Assembly: GCA_033239525.1 (NCBI GenBank)
Contig: BSYO01000014.1
Coordinates: forward strand, 6,676,536-6,740,535
Origin: Nepenthes gracilis
Lineage: Eukaryota > Streptophyta > Magnoliopsida > Caryophyllales > Nepenthaceae
Reading direction: 5' to 3'
Length of the DNA stretch: 64,000 nucleotides
Shown here: positions 10,338 to 23,629 of the stretch, piece after piece
Numbering within the stretch: the stretch's first letter is position 1
Layout of the letters: every line of letters begins with the position of its first letter
Notes under the pieces: model-generated
The model's database searches: none
What the model was told of the DNA's origin: nothing
The model's input: the letters and a program-made list of their open reading frames with translations, nothing else
Program-made: the position numbers and the translations under genes

Positions 10338-11932
10338 ACAATTATTGAGAATTTCGAGTTATGAAATGAAAATATTGTATTATAAATTATTTAAGCTTAT
10401 TGGATGATTTTATCTAAAAAAATTGTTAAAAAATATGCTGTTTAAAATTATTGAGAACTCCAAGGCTATTTGAAAAACTCAGTTATGAGAAGTTAAATTG
10501 GCCCTCAAAGAACGATGAATTAAGACTAAGTAACAAGAATCAAGATTCCCCAAGTCAAGCTAAAATTAGTAAGAAACTGGACCAAGGATTGATATTCTGT
10601 AGGTAACATTCTCGGGCATGCCATGAGTATTTTAGTAAAAACTCAAGGATTATCTTGACCGGGTATGGTCGCGAGTAATATTTCTTGGTAAGCCTTAAGA
10701 TGTTACAGTGATAATGAAGGATAACTCCGTCCATAGAGTGATAAGGAAGGATGTAAATAAGGAAGGACAAGAATCTAAGAATATGTGATCATCCTACCTT
10801 CGGGATGTAAATAAGGAAGGACTAAGAACTAAGGCCTTTGATTGTGTGGAGTGAACACAATCTATCCTTGATTATTCACTCCCTCAGTTGGTAAAGCCTA
10901 CTAGCCCTGATCCCTCAAGTTAATAAAAGGATTTACTCTAAAAGACAAGATTTCAAGTGTCCATGTTTTCTAACTCAGGAGAAGTGGAAGGAATAACTAA
11001 AGGAAAAGATAAAATGAATAAGGATAAGATTTTGTCTACGAGTTCATGTTTATGCATCGCTTCATGCTTTTGCCTTATCTATTTGTATATTGGCTTCTTT
11101 TATCACGTTTTTCTGGCTCAAGATAAGAATAAGGAATAACTGATGGAAAAGACAAAATAATCAAAGACAATATTTGACCACAAGTTCATGCTCATGCATC
11201 GTTTCATACTCTTGTATCACCCATATGCATATTCAGTTCCTAATCCCTTCAATGTTTCTTTTTATATAAATATGTATATATTTGTTTTATATGAAAATTT
11301 GTATGTCATGTTTTTATAATACCTTGCTAAACAAATAGCTCACCCGTTACTGTTTTTATCCCCCTTCTAGATGGTACCAATGAGCCAATGCCTGATGAAA
11401 AAGAGTGAAGATGAAGATTAGTTAAAGGAGGATTGTTGGACCTTGAAGACTTGGAAAATTTAAATGTGGTTAATGTAATGCAATGTAAATGATTGATATA
11501 AGATAAATATTGTTTATTATGGCATGTTGTATATCATTATGGTATTATATGCTTTTGCAGGATGTTTATGGATATAGTTATGCTCTCATAGGTATAATGT
11601 TAGGTTTTACATAGGTTCCTAGATAACATCTCTCATTAGATCCAATGTAGTAGTTGAGATTACTGTGTTGGAACCACAGATGAAATGGTATTTGATTGTG
11701 ATCTTGTGTATGTGTTGTGGTTGAAACTTTGAGGTCTATGGATATATATATTTTTTGTACAGGATCATTATTTAGGTTATACGCATGGTTTTTCCCTATA
11801 TTCAGGGAAGAGTCTGTCTAATTTTCTACAGAAATTAATTTATTGTTTATAAATAAAAGCATATTAGTTTTTATTTGGTTAAGTATGATAATTGATGGAA
11901 AGTTATAAAAGATTATTACCCGTCCTGTTACA
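10338..11932 (+). repeat. Forward gypsy LTR (H2), left end unclear
   Basis: The right end is clear: CCTGTTACA at 11924-11932 followed by a primer-binding site. The interior holds the same blocks as other LTRs here in forward orientation: 'gataactccgtccat' near 10720, the hairpin at 10840-10862, the 'ggtaaagcctact' block near 10890, and 'taatttagtc..' type U5 sequence with 'agagtctgtctaattttctacag' near 11809-11832. No TGTGA start is recognisable after 10337, so the left end may be truncated or the H1/H2 border may lie elsewhere between about 10280 and 10550. Confidence 0.6.
10840..10862. other. Conserved 8-bp-stem hairpin in LTR H2
   Basis: GATTGTGT-GGAGTGA-ACACAATC is a perfect 8-bp inverted repeat with a 7-nt loop. 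It is the exact reverse complement of the hairpin at 40800-40822 in a reverse LTR, so it is an oriented element shared by several LTR families. Confidence 0.8.
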
Positions 11933-11934
11933 AA

Positions 11935-11945
11935 TGGTATCAGAG
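11935..11945 (+). other. Primer-binding site of H2 element (tRNA-iMet type)
   Basis: TGGTATCAGAG, two bases after the LTR end, is the standard complement to the 3' end of plant initiator tRNA-Met used by most Ty3/gypsy elements. It identifies H2 as the 5' LTR of a forward element whose gag-pol follows. Confidence 0.85.
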
Positions 11946-12180
11946 AAAAAAGATACCTTATGATTGATTTGAATCTTATGTGAAAGCTCAGGATAAAATA
12001 GGACAGGGTGATTAAATTAGATTAGATAGTTCTAGTTATCCTAATTTGTATAACTTAGGCTAGAATTAAGTTGGGATTAGTGGATTAGTTTTATTGTTCT
12101 ACCTATGTCATCCTAGTTAGTGTCTGAGTTATGAGCTAATCTGTGTTGTTCATATTTAGGGAAGAATAGTAACAATAGAA

Positions 12181-14692
12181 ATGCCGCCTGTAAAGAGGGC
12201 TATGCGTGGTTGTGGCCAACTGCAGGATCAAGGGGCAGAGTGTTTGGATATTTTTGTAAAGATAGCAAATTGTATGGAGGCTATGGGGCAGCAAAACTTA
12301 GCTCCAATTTTAGTTTCAGCACTGGTTTAAGCTCCTTCTAATCCTAGGGCATCTATTTATGAAGAAGGAGTTCTAGAAAATATAGATAAGCCTATACCAA
12401 ATATTAGAGATTTGGAGATTAGAAATACATAAATAAAGAAGTGGTAAGGAAACGTCTTGAGGTTTAAATCTGATTGATACTGATTCAGTGTTTAAGTTGA
12501 TTGCCATCGATTCAAGGCTTAGGTTAATTGATTTCAGTTTAAAGTTCAGGTTTAATCTATTATAGGTTGAGGATTTTCAGACTAGTAATTTGTTAAGAAG
12601 GGATACTTGGTCAACCTAGCAAGTAAGACGGATAAGGTGGAACAGATAGCTTGAGGTCAGTGTAACTTGGGGCCAATTTTTGGTATAGTAAATTGAAAAT
12701 GTCAATTTATGATTGATTTAGCAGTGATTGAGCGCTTGAATTTTTGAGTGATACGATTCCTGTTGAAATTGAAATGGTGCTCATGGTTGCTGGTGTGAAT
12801 TGTGTTGGTAAGATATTATACTTTGCAATCAGGTTATGAAATTTTCATTATGGGGCACTATTGACCGAGGGGGGACGAAATTAGCATCGTCTTGCCTGCG
12901 AATCATTTAATGAGGAAATGTGCCAAGTCCTATTTAGCAAATGAGACCACCCCTTGAGGTCATTCAGTGGTCACCAAGGAGTTTGGATATGGAAGCCCTT
13001 GAGGATATTCCTTGGAGGAAAAGATCAGGCTAATTTGTCTTTTGATAGGTAATTCGAGGTTGTGTTGGAATCAACACTAAATTTTGAGGATTTTGTATGG
13101 AATCGAAGGAGCATGGGTCAGGTGTTGTTACAAGATACTTTAAAGCCTTTGGGGTAGTAAGATGAACTGATGAAGTTGCATGTGGATGATTAAAAATTGG
13201 GTTGCTTGATTGATTAATGATTTAATAAAAAGGCATTGGGATTTAAATAAGTGATATGTTTGATCAAATGCAAAGACTTGATGATATCAGAAATCAGTCT
13301 GTATCCAAAATATTATTAATTGTGAATAATTGAGGGTTATTCCCATGGAGCATTTAAGATTAAAATAGGGTTGTTATCAGTTTTGGTGATTCCATTTGGG
13401 TTTGATGGCATCTCATGGACTTCATGAACTATGAAAGGTAGTCAGTCATGAGCTCAATGGAGGAAGGAATGTGGGCTAGTTAAGGAAGAATGTCATGTTG
13501 GGCATGAGGCTTCTTCAATAGTATGATTGTTGGTCGGTAGACCATCGAAGCAGTGGCTTATTGAGAAGATTGATTAATGTCGCAAAGGATTGTAGAGTTG
13601 TGAGGCATTTGGCTTAGAAGCGATTAGTATTCATAGAAATGGGGCATGTGAAGGCTGCCTTCGAGGAATTAAGGGTAAATTGTTGACCTTATTATTTGGG
13701 TTGACCACTGATGGGTCTGGTAAGTTATAATAGAATGTAATATCTTTTAGGAAGGTTAGAATTATGTTATTCTTGCATCGTAGTAGGTGGCTACCCTCGA
13801 ATCAAGTGAGAGAAAAGCCCATAATTTGAAATTGCTTCATCCATAGTTAGAGTTTGCGACGAGGTCCTTGTTTTGAGAATTTATAGGTGTTGCTTATGGA
13901 GATAGTTATTGTCCAATGATTCAAAAGATCTAAGGAGTTGTGTCATAAAGAAGAAGTATGCATTAGTGCAGGCTGTAATTTGAGAATAGTAAAGGTGGAT
14001 TTTGACATCCTTTGAGGAAGTCATTAGATCTAGTATGTCTTTGATGTTTCACAGGAGGAGCTGTAGAGTGAATCTAGAGTAGATACTAACATTTAAGCAA
14101 ATGGGGTGCTTTACTTTTGGCTCTGGAAGGAAGAATCGTATTCGAAGATTAAGGCTATGAAATTATGAAAAAAAAAATCCTTATGGTTTTGTTTTAGGAT
14201 TGTTAGGATGACCCACTCATCGTGATTATGGATGACACGTTCAAATTAAATCAGTTGGCTCATCCGTGTGCTAATGAGATCCTGAGGTTGCTAAATATTT
14301 GAGTTTTGAGGTTTTGGTGATGACCTAAAGTTATATTGAATTTATGGGTGATTGTTACAATTGTAGTTTCTAATCTGGCTATAATTTGAGGATTTGTGGG
14401 CTTTGCATCCGTGGTATGGATATCTCAAAAAAATTTTATTATTATGGTTGCTGTATAATCTAGATGTTCAATATAAATCAAATAATGTCAGCTATAAGAA
14501 GATTTTTAATATGCAAATGAAAGATTAGTCAAAATAGCAAAAGTGTGTGTAGGGCTCACAATTTCCACAGGTCTCAGGATATGACTGAGGCTTAAAAGTA
14601 AATGACCATGTTTACAATATAGGTCTTTGCTTATTAGCTGATAAGTTGCCCATTCATTGTCGATTTGGATTTTGTGTTTCAAGGATATGTCA
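12181..14692 (+). pseudogene. Badly decayed gypsy gag-pol of the H2 element
   Basis: The start ATG at 12181 gives MPPVKRAMRGCGQ..., and the next 80 codons track the N-terminus of E2 gag (conserved MEAMGQQNLAP, APSNP, IYE). Beyond that, only islands remain: an RT island LVIPFGF near 13380-13400 (usual LVMPFGL), an RNase H-like AAFEELR near 13654, and an integrase island FKLNQLAHPCANEILRLL at about 14242-14295 (usual FSLDQLAQLYVNEIVRL). Stops and frameshifts are everywhere. The copy is cut at 14692 by element M; a possible continuation of a dozen bases lies at 29142-29153. Clearly the oldest coding remnant in the window. Confidence 0.7.
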
Positions 14693-17440
14693 TGTGACGG
14701 TACGAATCCTAATTCTTACAGGGCCCTCCGTCAGACAGATTTAGAATAGAATTCATAAATTTATATTAGTAATTCTAAAGAAATTTTGGCAGAGTTCTAT
14801 TTAAAATTGGACAAAAACCCAAATATATAACCTGTATATTATAACCTGTACAAGCACACAACTATTTGAATACCATATTTCAACCTACAACACACATACA
14901 CCAGACCACCAATTTGCCATCTTCATCCATGGCTCAAATATAATCCTATCCACTAAATAAAAAATATATAAGAGATGCTATAAAGGACCTGTACAAAATC
15001 CAGAAAATATATAGCGGAAGCATCTATATTCTTAACAGAAACTTACAGAAGCATAAATACAGTTCTGATATAGTATAATACATATCATAACTATTTATAC
15101 ATGATCCGCCTTCAAGATTCAAATATTTACAATAACATCATCACAGTCACAAGTTTTCAGAAATTCTAAGGCTCCAGACCTTCCTTGCTATCTCTAACTA
15201 GACCTGATCATCCAGTATCTTCTCTATATCCTTATCTGGAGGGAAAAAAATAAAATAATGAGCCGAAACCCAACAAGGTACTAAAACATGTAGAATATAA
15301 TGCTTTCATGTGGAACATAATACAGTAAGGCAGATACAGTTACATTTAAAGTATAAATATGATAAGACGATGATTACAAAAATATTAGCAGAACATAATG
15401 CAAACGGTTCTAGAAACTGTCAAAGAACAAGAACATATACAAAAAAAATGAGAAAAGCATGATTTTATAGGAATAGGTCTCGAAAATCATTATTTATGCT
15501 TTCATGTAGAATATGAGTACAGATGAGCAGAAACACGTATAATAATTATGAGGAAAGTATAATTTACATATAAACAAGTCTCAGAAACCATAAATCTTGT
15601 TAGGGCAGAAAACCACGTTAATATCAGGTCAGAAGAATAGAAGCAGTTCATGGAAACAGGAGTAAAGTATAATTCTATTTAAACATGCAACGGTTTCATA
15701 AAATAGTTCCAAAACTTATGTGTTTCTTCAGAAATTCTAATTCAATATTCTAGGGACCCAACTAGCGTACCCTGCTAGTCGAGGGGGGCGAATAATCGAA
15801 AATTGATTGTGTTTCCAGCACACAATGAAAGGCCAGGAATAGTAACAATAACAGGGACCAATTGTGTTTTGGGGCATACAATTCAAAGACAATGGAGGAT
15901 TTCTAACCTCCAGAGTCAGTTCCAATGCTCAGAGGAAGGGTAGACCACGTATAACTCCATGGACAGGCTTATCCCAAATTACCACCGTAACGTCCTAAGA
16001 CTTGCCGGGGAACCTCATATGATTGTATATCATCCTGCGTCCTAACTGACAGAATCAGAAACAGTTTCTTCTTGTTTTCTTAGCTTATAACTCATCAAAC
16101 TTTCGAAATTAGTAAGAATTTCACCATTAATCCTTCAGAATGCTCCAGAAATCCACAGAAATTTAACAGTGTGGTTCAGTATAAATTTCTCAGTTATAAA
16201 TCATAATATGAACAGTACTCTTTTACAAATTAACGGTCACATATCAGAAATTATGGATTTTAAACATTAAATTCCTTCATTTTCATGCCTAGGGTTTCAA
16301 TAAATATTCTGGGCATAAAACGGATATCAAACACATACATAAACGTAAAATCTATTCGGTTAATTTATAATAAACATGCAGAACCATGGATTTAAAGTAC
16401 CAAATGCTTAAATTTCGTATCTAGGGTTTCGGTCAAGCTTTCGGACATAAATTGAGTGCCAAATATATGATTTTTCATGAAATCAATAATATATATTGTC
16501 ACACATATAGATAAACATAAAATCTATTCAAACAATTTGCAAAAATAGGCTTTATTTATATAGAATATGAAGAAATATGCTTTTAGAGCATAAATACAGT
16601 TACAGAGATATTAAAACACTGTAAAAACGGTAAATAATGTTCGAATACACTTGCCTGAGCCCGATCTACCTATATTATTACTCTGATCGGAGTGAATCGG
16701 AAGATTTTTTTCCTTTTCTTCTCTTCCCTCTCATTCCTTTCTCTCCCTCTCGTGTTGCTATCATTCCTCTGCTCTCCCCCAACCCCCAAATCCCATTAAA
16801 AATTGAAGAGAAAGAAGGAATGTGAGGCTTCACATGACTGGCGCTCAAGCACCAGCCAAGCGATAATTGAGCGGTCACTTACGCAAAATCACGCTCGATG
16901 GGGCTCTTGAGCGCCCATCGAGCACCCTCCTCGTAACACACTCTACCCCTGTCTTTCCTCGAGCGGCCATCAGGCTCTTGCTAGGCGTACATTGACCCTG
17001 TAGCACGGAAACGTTGCATTTTCGTCATCCGGGACACATTTTGACCCTTCTAACCCAATTTCTCACATCCTTGGACCCTAATTTTGTTTATATAACCTTA
17101 ATAGGCCATGATTATCATAATTTATAGCCCGAAATCTTATTTACAAATCAACATTTCTCGGTTTACAACTTCTGTTTCCGATTTACCAATTCCGAAACTT
17201 TGCGCTTTTCAATCCGATTCCTCCCATACCTTTTGACAACAATTTACCTATCTCAACTTAATTACGTTCCAGTTACCATATTTTAAAATTTTGAAACCTC
17301 ACCACCCATATTGACCATATCTTGGAAACTGATACATTATAGGGCCCAACTTCCTCTTTCTACTTTTGAATCCAATTTTTCACATTTTAAACTTAATCCT
17401 TAATCATTATTAATTTAGTTTCACCATAATTATCATCACA
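14693..17440 (-). repeat. 3' LTR of element M (2748 bp)
   Basis: The ends are TGTGACGG at 14693 (plus strand) and TATCATCACA at 17440, with 5-bp terminal inverted repeats TGTGA/TCACA. It aligns along its whole length to 23630-26362: 'aacctgtatattataacctgtacaa', CCATGGCTC, 'gactagtaggggcg' type block (15777-15790), 'actccatggacag' (15954), the transcription-start area near 16650 and the GCTCAAGCACC block near 16849. The hairpin is partly eroded here, with GATTGTGT at 15806-15813 and ACACAAT at 15821-15827. Confidence 0.9.
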
Positions 17441-17450
17441 CTCTCCCCAA
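17441..17450 (-). other. Polypurine tract of element M
   Basis: Minus-strand TTGGGGAGAG lies immediately before the TGTGATG start of the 3' LTR, the position and composition of a gypsy polypurine tract. It fixes the orientation of M as reverse. Confidence 0.8.
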
Positions 17451-20400
17451 TTTACAGAAATTTTATCCTCAAACTTTAACGATCCTTAAATTTTCAGAAT
17501 CAAAGAACCTTTTTAATGTCTCCAATTCATTCTAAATAAGGATTGTTATCCTAGAAAATCATAAACATCATAATTTCCTTGATTCTCATTCATTTGGCGC
17601 GTCCTTTCCAGATCCAAATTCATTAAGTTCAAAGGCAAACCTATTTCATTAACCACTTTTCTAACTTAATTCCGAACCTTAAATAAGCAAAATGCTTCAT
17701 TTCATTTCATAGCACACCCTGAAATTGAGTATTTTCTCTGAACATTAGCTTAAACCTTATCATATACACAGGTTAATCACTCTTCCACTGCATGTTCTGA
17801 TCAATCATTTAGCTTTGAATTGTTCGATTAAGGCTCACTGTCACTATGACAACCTAGCTTCTTAGTTCTTTTACCGAGTTTTGCTAAAATCTCAACATAA
17901 AATTCAAAGTACCATTAGACTTCAAAAGCAAGATACCTTACATCTTCTTCATTTCGTTGGTATGTCCTCAATTTGACATTTTCATAAGACACATATTCCA
18001 TTCTGAACACCCAACTTATGCGATAGCCTTGATTAAAACTGATTCTAAGATATCCATGCCGTAGAAATAATTCTCATAGATCCTCCATTCACCGTAGAAT
18101 AAGAAAACCTAACTGTAACAGTCACCACGGATTCAATACAGTATCTGGCCGTTGCTGAAGACCTTAAGACCTTAATACATAACAACCTCGAGATTCTTGT
18201 TGATACACCGATGAGCCAATTAGATCAACCCGTATCGTTTTGATTTTCTTAAAACATGACCATAAGACTTCTTATTTCCAACTTTATATCTTCCATATTT
18301 CTGATACAATTTAGCACACCAAGCCTATAAACCTTTAACATTCATTACCAGTACTAATGCTCACTTTTCCTCAAGATACCGAAGTTCCTTTACATAATCC
18401 TTAGACAAACTTATCCACTTATAAAATCCCAAGGTTAGCCTTCGTCATAAGATAGTTATTCTGATTCTTAATTTATCAGATAAAACTATCTCCCGAAACA
18501 AAATCCACAATTTTCTAAACAGAAACTTCCAATGGCTAGATTCGAACCATGGAAGGGTAACTCTAACAAGAGATTCATTTTTCCACTTAACCCAGGGACA
18601 TCGATACACAAGCGATGCAGGAAAGCATAATGCTAGAGTTTTCTTAACAATATGAGAGTCTATCATTATAATCCTTTAACAAATTGCTTTGCTCATGATC
18701 TCCTAAGGTTACCTTTCTGTCACAACACAACTACTTTTAATCCTTGAGTTTATTAGGTTCAGAGTTATCTCCGAAACAATTTCACATATTCCTAAATGGA
18801 AATTTCTGATATTGGTTATCGATCTCAATATTCACTCTCCCCGAATCATACTGAGATTTACCTATTACAGCCTTCAACTTTTAGGATCACAAGCATTTAA
18901 TTTCTGCTAAGAAATTATCTCTAAATCCTCAAAAATCTCATCACAAAATTTTTTATTATAGGTGGAGCAATTTTACCGCACGAACATCTCTCCTGCTTTG
19001 CTTCTGGGTGATTATTTATTGATGTAGGATGACATCATTCAAATCTTTCTTTAAGGCATTACCATCTTTGCCAACTTATTAGTCCATTAGTTAAATCCTT
19101 CTTTCCGGAGGCTCAAAGTATCTTTATCCAGTGTCTAACCGATACTCCTTCAATCTTACCCAAATCATTAGAGATTAATTCTAGTTTGATCCATCTCTGA
19201 ATCGCCCATTAAAACAAACCGGCTTGATTCTATTCCTCTAAATACATACCCTCAAAACTTTCACAGGGCAATCCTATTTTCTAATTAAACACAAGGCCTA
19301 TTCTAGATTCGATCAATTTTGTCTTTCGTTCAGGATTTATAACCTAATTACAGGGATTCACGAATTCCGAACTCATAACAAGATTCACACCAATATCCTC
19401 GAGCACCATCTCAATTCCGAGAAGATCAGCATAACCCAAAAATTGACTCCAAATCAACGATCTCACTTATCTACCACGCCAACTAAAGAAATTGAACATT
19501 TCTTTTCCTAACCATACACAATCTATTACTTTTCTCATTTGGGCACTAAGTTAACAGTTATTCACAATCCATAAAATCCACAAAAGAACACAAATATAAT
19601 CAAAGATCTTCAAGGTGATGGAGACATATCATGCAAATCATTCGGGATTTAAAAGAACACATAAATCCCAGTTACCATTGAAACTTTAACATTTAGTAAC
19701 TTAATGTTCCATTGTCAAGTTAATTCCCTTATTCCAGATTAGACCACTCAGTTTTCATAAAACTCTGACTAAAACACAGGGGCTTTACCGTTCGATCAAT
19801 CTTAAACAAAATCACAAGGGTTCTCCTTTTAGGCTTCCATAACCATGCTTGTTCCAATAGCGGAACTAGTTCGCAGTGACCCTTCACCTGCCTCATGAAT
19901 ATCTTAATCTCAAAGACTCCTAATATCAAATCATAACTCTTTAGTTAACAACATTTTTAAAGTTTGCCAAATATCTTTATTGATGTTATTCGAATCCTCA
20001 AGATTATTGCCGGTTTCGGTACAACCTCAACAGCAACTTTATTCGTCAATCAGATTAGCAAATCTTCTCCTTAACAATTTCCTCAAATTTTCTCATCCAC
20101 TTAATAATTTTCCAGGTATGACCTAATATGCCATCTTTACTTAGCACTGCAAAACCTCAATTTTAGGTACCGGACTTCCTTTCTATCCGAACCAAGAGAA
20201 CATAAGAAATCCTCTATCATGCGATAAAATTATCCCAAGTAAAGCATTCTCTTAAAGACTTCTTTTCAACAAAATTTTTGTCCGTATCAAAAGCACAACA
20301 TTCCCTAAAATATCTTTTTATTTTTGAAATTCATACCCAAGGTAATCTTCACCTTTTATCTTATCTGAGGCAATATTAACTTATCTTCTTTCAAGTATCT

Positions 20401-20575
20401 TATTATTGTCAATACCGCCAATACTTTCGGAATCCATTGGATTCACATCTTATCTTTAAGCCATCAATTCTATCCTATCCGTCATATCTAACCCTGAGGA
20501 CCTCATCCCAAGGCCGATTGAACTTATCTTAAACTAAACTGACTATTTCGACATTATTTCGATACAATCATATTC
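17451..20575 (-). pseudogene. Decayed pol region of element M
   Basis: There is no open frame of any length on the minus strand. One island is recognisable by comparison with the H2 element: minus-strand bases from about 18240 to 18186 read TTGATCTAATTGGCTCATC, matching AATCAGTTGGCTCATCCG of the H2 integrase island (L-x-QLA motif). The rest is AT-rich with scattered similarity and shows nothing else I can assign. The decay looks like that of the H2 copy, so M is probably an old member of the same lineage rather than an element that never had coding capacity. Confidence 0.5.
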
Positions 20576-23200
20576 TTTTTTTTTGGTAAGTAAATTGCAT
20601 TAAATTTAAAAAATTACAACTTTAATCTAATTTCAAGTGTTTTGCGAACTTGAAATTAGAGCAAACATCAAGGGGAGTACCCCAACATACATGAAAATAC
20701 CAGATAAATTAGAAAAATACATCCGAAAAAACATCGATCAACAAAGATAATAATCCACCAAAAAGAAGACACTATTTAGCCTTCCAATCGCAGCAGCACC
20801 CTTACAACCACCACTCAGGCCAAGCTGGCCTACAGACGGCTAAAGGACGGCTTTCGAGCCTGAGGAAGACTTAGAGTTCTTGGAGGCAGCTTTTCGCTTT
20901 CTCCTTGACTTAGCTTGAATTCAGGTTCCCTCATGCACCAGACAATCAATATTGTGAAGCTTTTCCTCAATGCAACAGTCATACATCCGTTGAGAACGGT
21001 TGGAGTTATCAAAAACCTGAAGGCCCGCCACTAATCCGTCCAGATCGCTATATTGACCGAATGGAAAAGCCGTATTCCATTTCAGCAGGAAACAAAGAAA
21101 GCTAAAGATAATCTGCTTCCTATTAGGAGATAAGGAATCAATGTGTGGTTTAGAAGATGTGGCTACCACCAACAAACGGAGGGCTTCAAAATAAGCACCC
21201 GAGGAGCTGTTCAGATTATCCTTCTCCAACGAGAAGGATGTTTTGAACTTCTCCTTTGTCACTTCAGTCACATCGCTCCAACAAAAATCTAAGAAATCAA
21301 ACAAAAAGCCATGTTGATCCTAGGCGAGGGAGTTAACATGTAGCCGAGTATCATTCTCCTCAAGCAAGTTCTTGAGGACAAAGAGCATAGGATCTTTTTC
21401 AATATCCTCAGCAACCATTTCCTCAGAGGACTGAGATAAAACATCATCAAGGCCACTATCAAGGACCCTTTTGTCGCCGGCTAGAAGAGCCTCTTCGCCC
21501 CAGGTCCTCATGTTGAGGCCAGGCTTCACCAGGGGGGCTCATAAGAGATTCTTGAGCTTGAATCAGGAGCTGACACAAAATCCACATCCAAAGAGGGGAA
21601 TTCCAAATTATTCTCACATCCCTTACGGACAGCAATGCCTGCTTGAAATGAGCCTGCTTCAGCAGAAACGGCAGCCGGCACAGAATCAGTAACTGTATCA
21701 AGGGAAAACTGCACACTACCCAGCCCACTGGATGAGTTTTCACCATGGACAGAGCTAGAGACCTTCTGAGCCAATGTAGCCTAATCTCGGTCAGTTGAAA
21801 GTTCCTCCAAGCCATTAGAATTCCCAGATGCTGGAACCAAAGGCTCAACAAAAGCAAGAACCTCCTTGTTTTCCATAGACAACTCAAGAACAGAAGGGGA
21901 GTCCTTGGAGGGAGCCCTACTCCGAACCCCTTCACCTGGAACTGGGTCCATAGGCTTTGCTGACTGCACTTTCAACCCATTAGAAACAAGATCCTGACAG
22001 CTCAAAGTTTGCAGAACCACGATGAGTCGGCTTCCACTGATAGACGACCTCAACCTCCACTACCATGGTAGACACAGTAGCTCCAGACAAAAGCTGAATT
22101 TTTGCAGGGAGAGGATCACCCCTACCCACCTCAATACACATTCTGGCAACATGCACACGGTCCATCCTAGCAGTGCTAGGGTCAAGTTGAATTGGTTTAC
22201 CAATCCTACTAGCAATCCAACTTAATCCTACGGGGGTCCAATATTCAATTGGAACATTGACCAAGGAAATCAACACAGGGAAAAGATTTGAGGAATCTTG
22301 ATCCAAAGCTATTCCTAGTGACCATCTCTTGAGGAAATTAGAATTCCTCCTAAAGGCCCAGGGGCCATTTGCCAAACATGCCTCCAACTGAGCATCGAAC
22401 TAAATCGAAAGAAGAAAAGGCCCTTATCATTCGCAGCAACATGACAAAGCCCATATCTTGCCCAAATTTTCTGAGCGATGCAGTTGACTGCCAAGAAATG
22501 GAGAGGTTTGTTGTAGAAAAAGCCCACCAATGTGGAGCCCCAAAAATCGGCACACTGCTGAATAACCTCAGCTGGAGGAGACAGAGGGGTGTCAAGTCCA
22601 GCCACAGAAGGAGGAGGAAAATATTTGAGAGGAGCAAAGGAAATGTTACCCTTGTCTTGAACAACCCGAGACCAGGATTTGGCAGTGGTCTGAAAAATTT
22701 CAGTATTTACGGGTGAACCAGCAATAGGGGCAAAGTCAGGGTTTACCCGAGCCACACCAGGACACGCATCCGAAAAAGCAGAACCAACTATAGAGGCTGA
22801 AGGGATGGCCGTAGACGACGGCACAGGTAGGAGGACATCCATAGAACCCGAGCACAGTGAGCAACAACATTGGTCACCGGAACCAGCAGGAGGAGTATGA
22901 GGAGAAGCAGCCGGCCACCGCAAGAGACATTTGTTGAATCCCAATGCATTCGCATTCACTAAGAAGCCAGCATCTGGACTAGAGGAGGGAGGCAGGGAAC
23001 TTACACGCAAAGGAGGGAAGGGGGTGGAGGAAAGAGCCATTAGGGATGAACAAAGTGGAGGCCTCAAAGGATGAACAAAGTCGGCGACGACAAAAAACAG
23101 GCGAGAACCACGAGCGTTCATCACTGACTTGGCATTGATTAGATTTGAATTCTTGAGGTGTTCCTAAACAATTTCTAGTTCTTATCCTTGCGGTCAATCA
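20576..23200 (-). mobile_element. ORF1-only LINE, copy A
   Basis: The minus-strand 3' end is at 20576: TTTACTTACC plus nine A, preceded by the shared tail with a perfect 12-bp stem CTAATTTCAAGT/ACTTGAAATTAG around a TCGCAAAAC loop. Upstream lies a short 3' UTR (20585-20839), then ORF1 (20840-23124). No reverse transcriptase or endonuclease sequence is present between ORF1 and the tail. The 5' end is not fixed; no convincing target duplication was found at 23130-23220. It is inserted in the internal region of M. Confidence 0.82.
20840..23124 (-). pseudogene. LINE ORF1 (DUF4283 protein), copy A, frameshifted
   Basis: Minus-strand frames start at M (23124) with a Pro/Ser-rich segment (PPLRVSSLPPSSSPDAGF). 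A DUF4283-type RNA-binding domain at about 22550-22080 shows LVGFFYNKPLHFLAVN, KIWARYGLCHVA, LANGPWAF, FLKRW, VNVPIEYWTPVGLSWIASRI, GKPIQLDPSTARMDRV. Then come YQWKPTH, an acidic low-complexity stretch, and a C-terminal domain (about 21300-20930) with YFEALRLLVVA, SDLDGLVAGLQVF. A basic tail, KSRRKRKAASKNSK, precedes the stop at 20840-20842. Frameshifts and stops interrupt it several times. Plant L1 ORF1 proteins bind the LINE RNA; there is no CCHC knuckle after YQWKP where one is usual. Domain layout matches copy D best. Confidence 0.8.
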
Positions 23201-23616
23201 ACACCCCGAGGAAAGCTTCTGTCTAAAAGTCGTGCTATTTCCTACATCCACAAACATCTCAAGATCACTAACCTCAAATAATCAAGTTAGAGGGAGGGGT
23301 TAGGATCGATGCAATTTAAAATTTAAATCCGTAGGGCCAAAACTTAAACATTCCCTCTAATTCTATCTATTTCATCTCACCTCAATATAAAATAATTCAA
23401 CATGAATCCTTAGACCTACATCGATCAGTCTTGGCCTAGCCTTCAGTATCGATTAACCTAATCACTAAGTCCTGGTTCAAGTCAATTTCAAACTTAGACA
23501 GACTGGAATACCTAAAACTTAGCTCATCCTATGCATATACCTATTTATTCAGTCAGTCAGGATCATTTCCTAGGCTTTCGCATACGATTCAGATCGTTCC
23601 TAAGGCATCTCATTTT
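23201..23616 (-). other. Leader region of element M between primer site and LINE A
   Basis: Read on the minus strand this follows the primer site with GAGATGCCTTAGGA, the same words found after the primer sites of E1 (44305) and E2 (GATGTCTTAGGATGG at 48827). It is therefore the leader upstream of gag. No gag start can be recognised before LINE copy A interrupts. Confidence 0.55.
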
Positions 23617-23627
23617 CTTTGATACCA
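23617..23627 (-). other. Primer-binding site of element M
   Basis: The minus strand reads TGGTATCAAAG, one base off the standard TGGTATCAGAG initiator tRNA-Met site, two bases from the LTR edge. It identifies 23630-26362 as the 5' LTR. Confidence 0.8.
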
Positions 23628-23629
23628 TT

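Noticed and set aside
21471..22716. Forward-strand open frames across LINE copy A
   Set aside because: They are antisense shadows of ORF1, whose minus-strand translation matches the other three copies and a known domain.
17441..23629. Element M as a LARD, a non-autonomous element with a non-coding interior
   Set aside because: An integrase remnant near 18186-18240 matches the H2 integrase island, so decay of a coding interior is the simpler reading.
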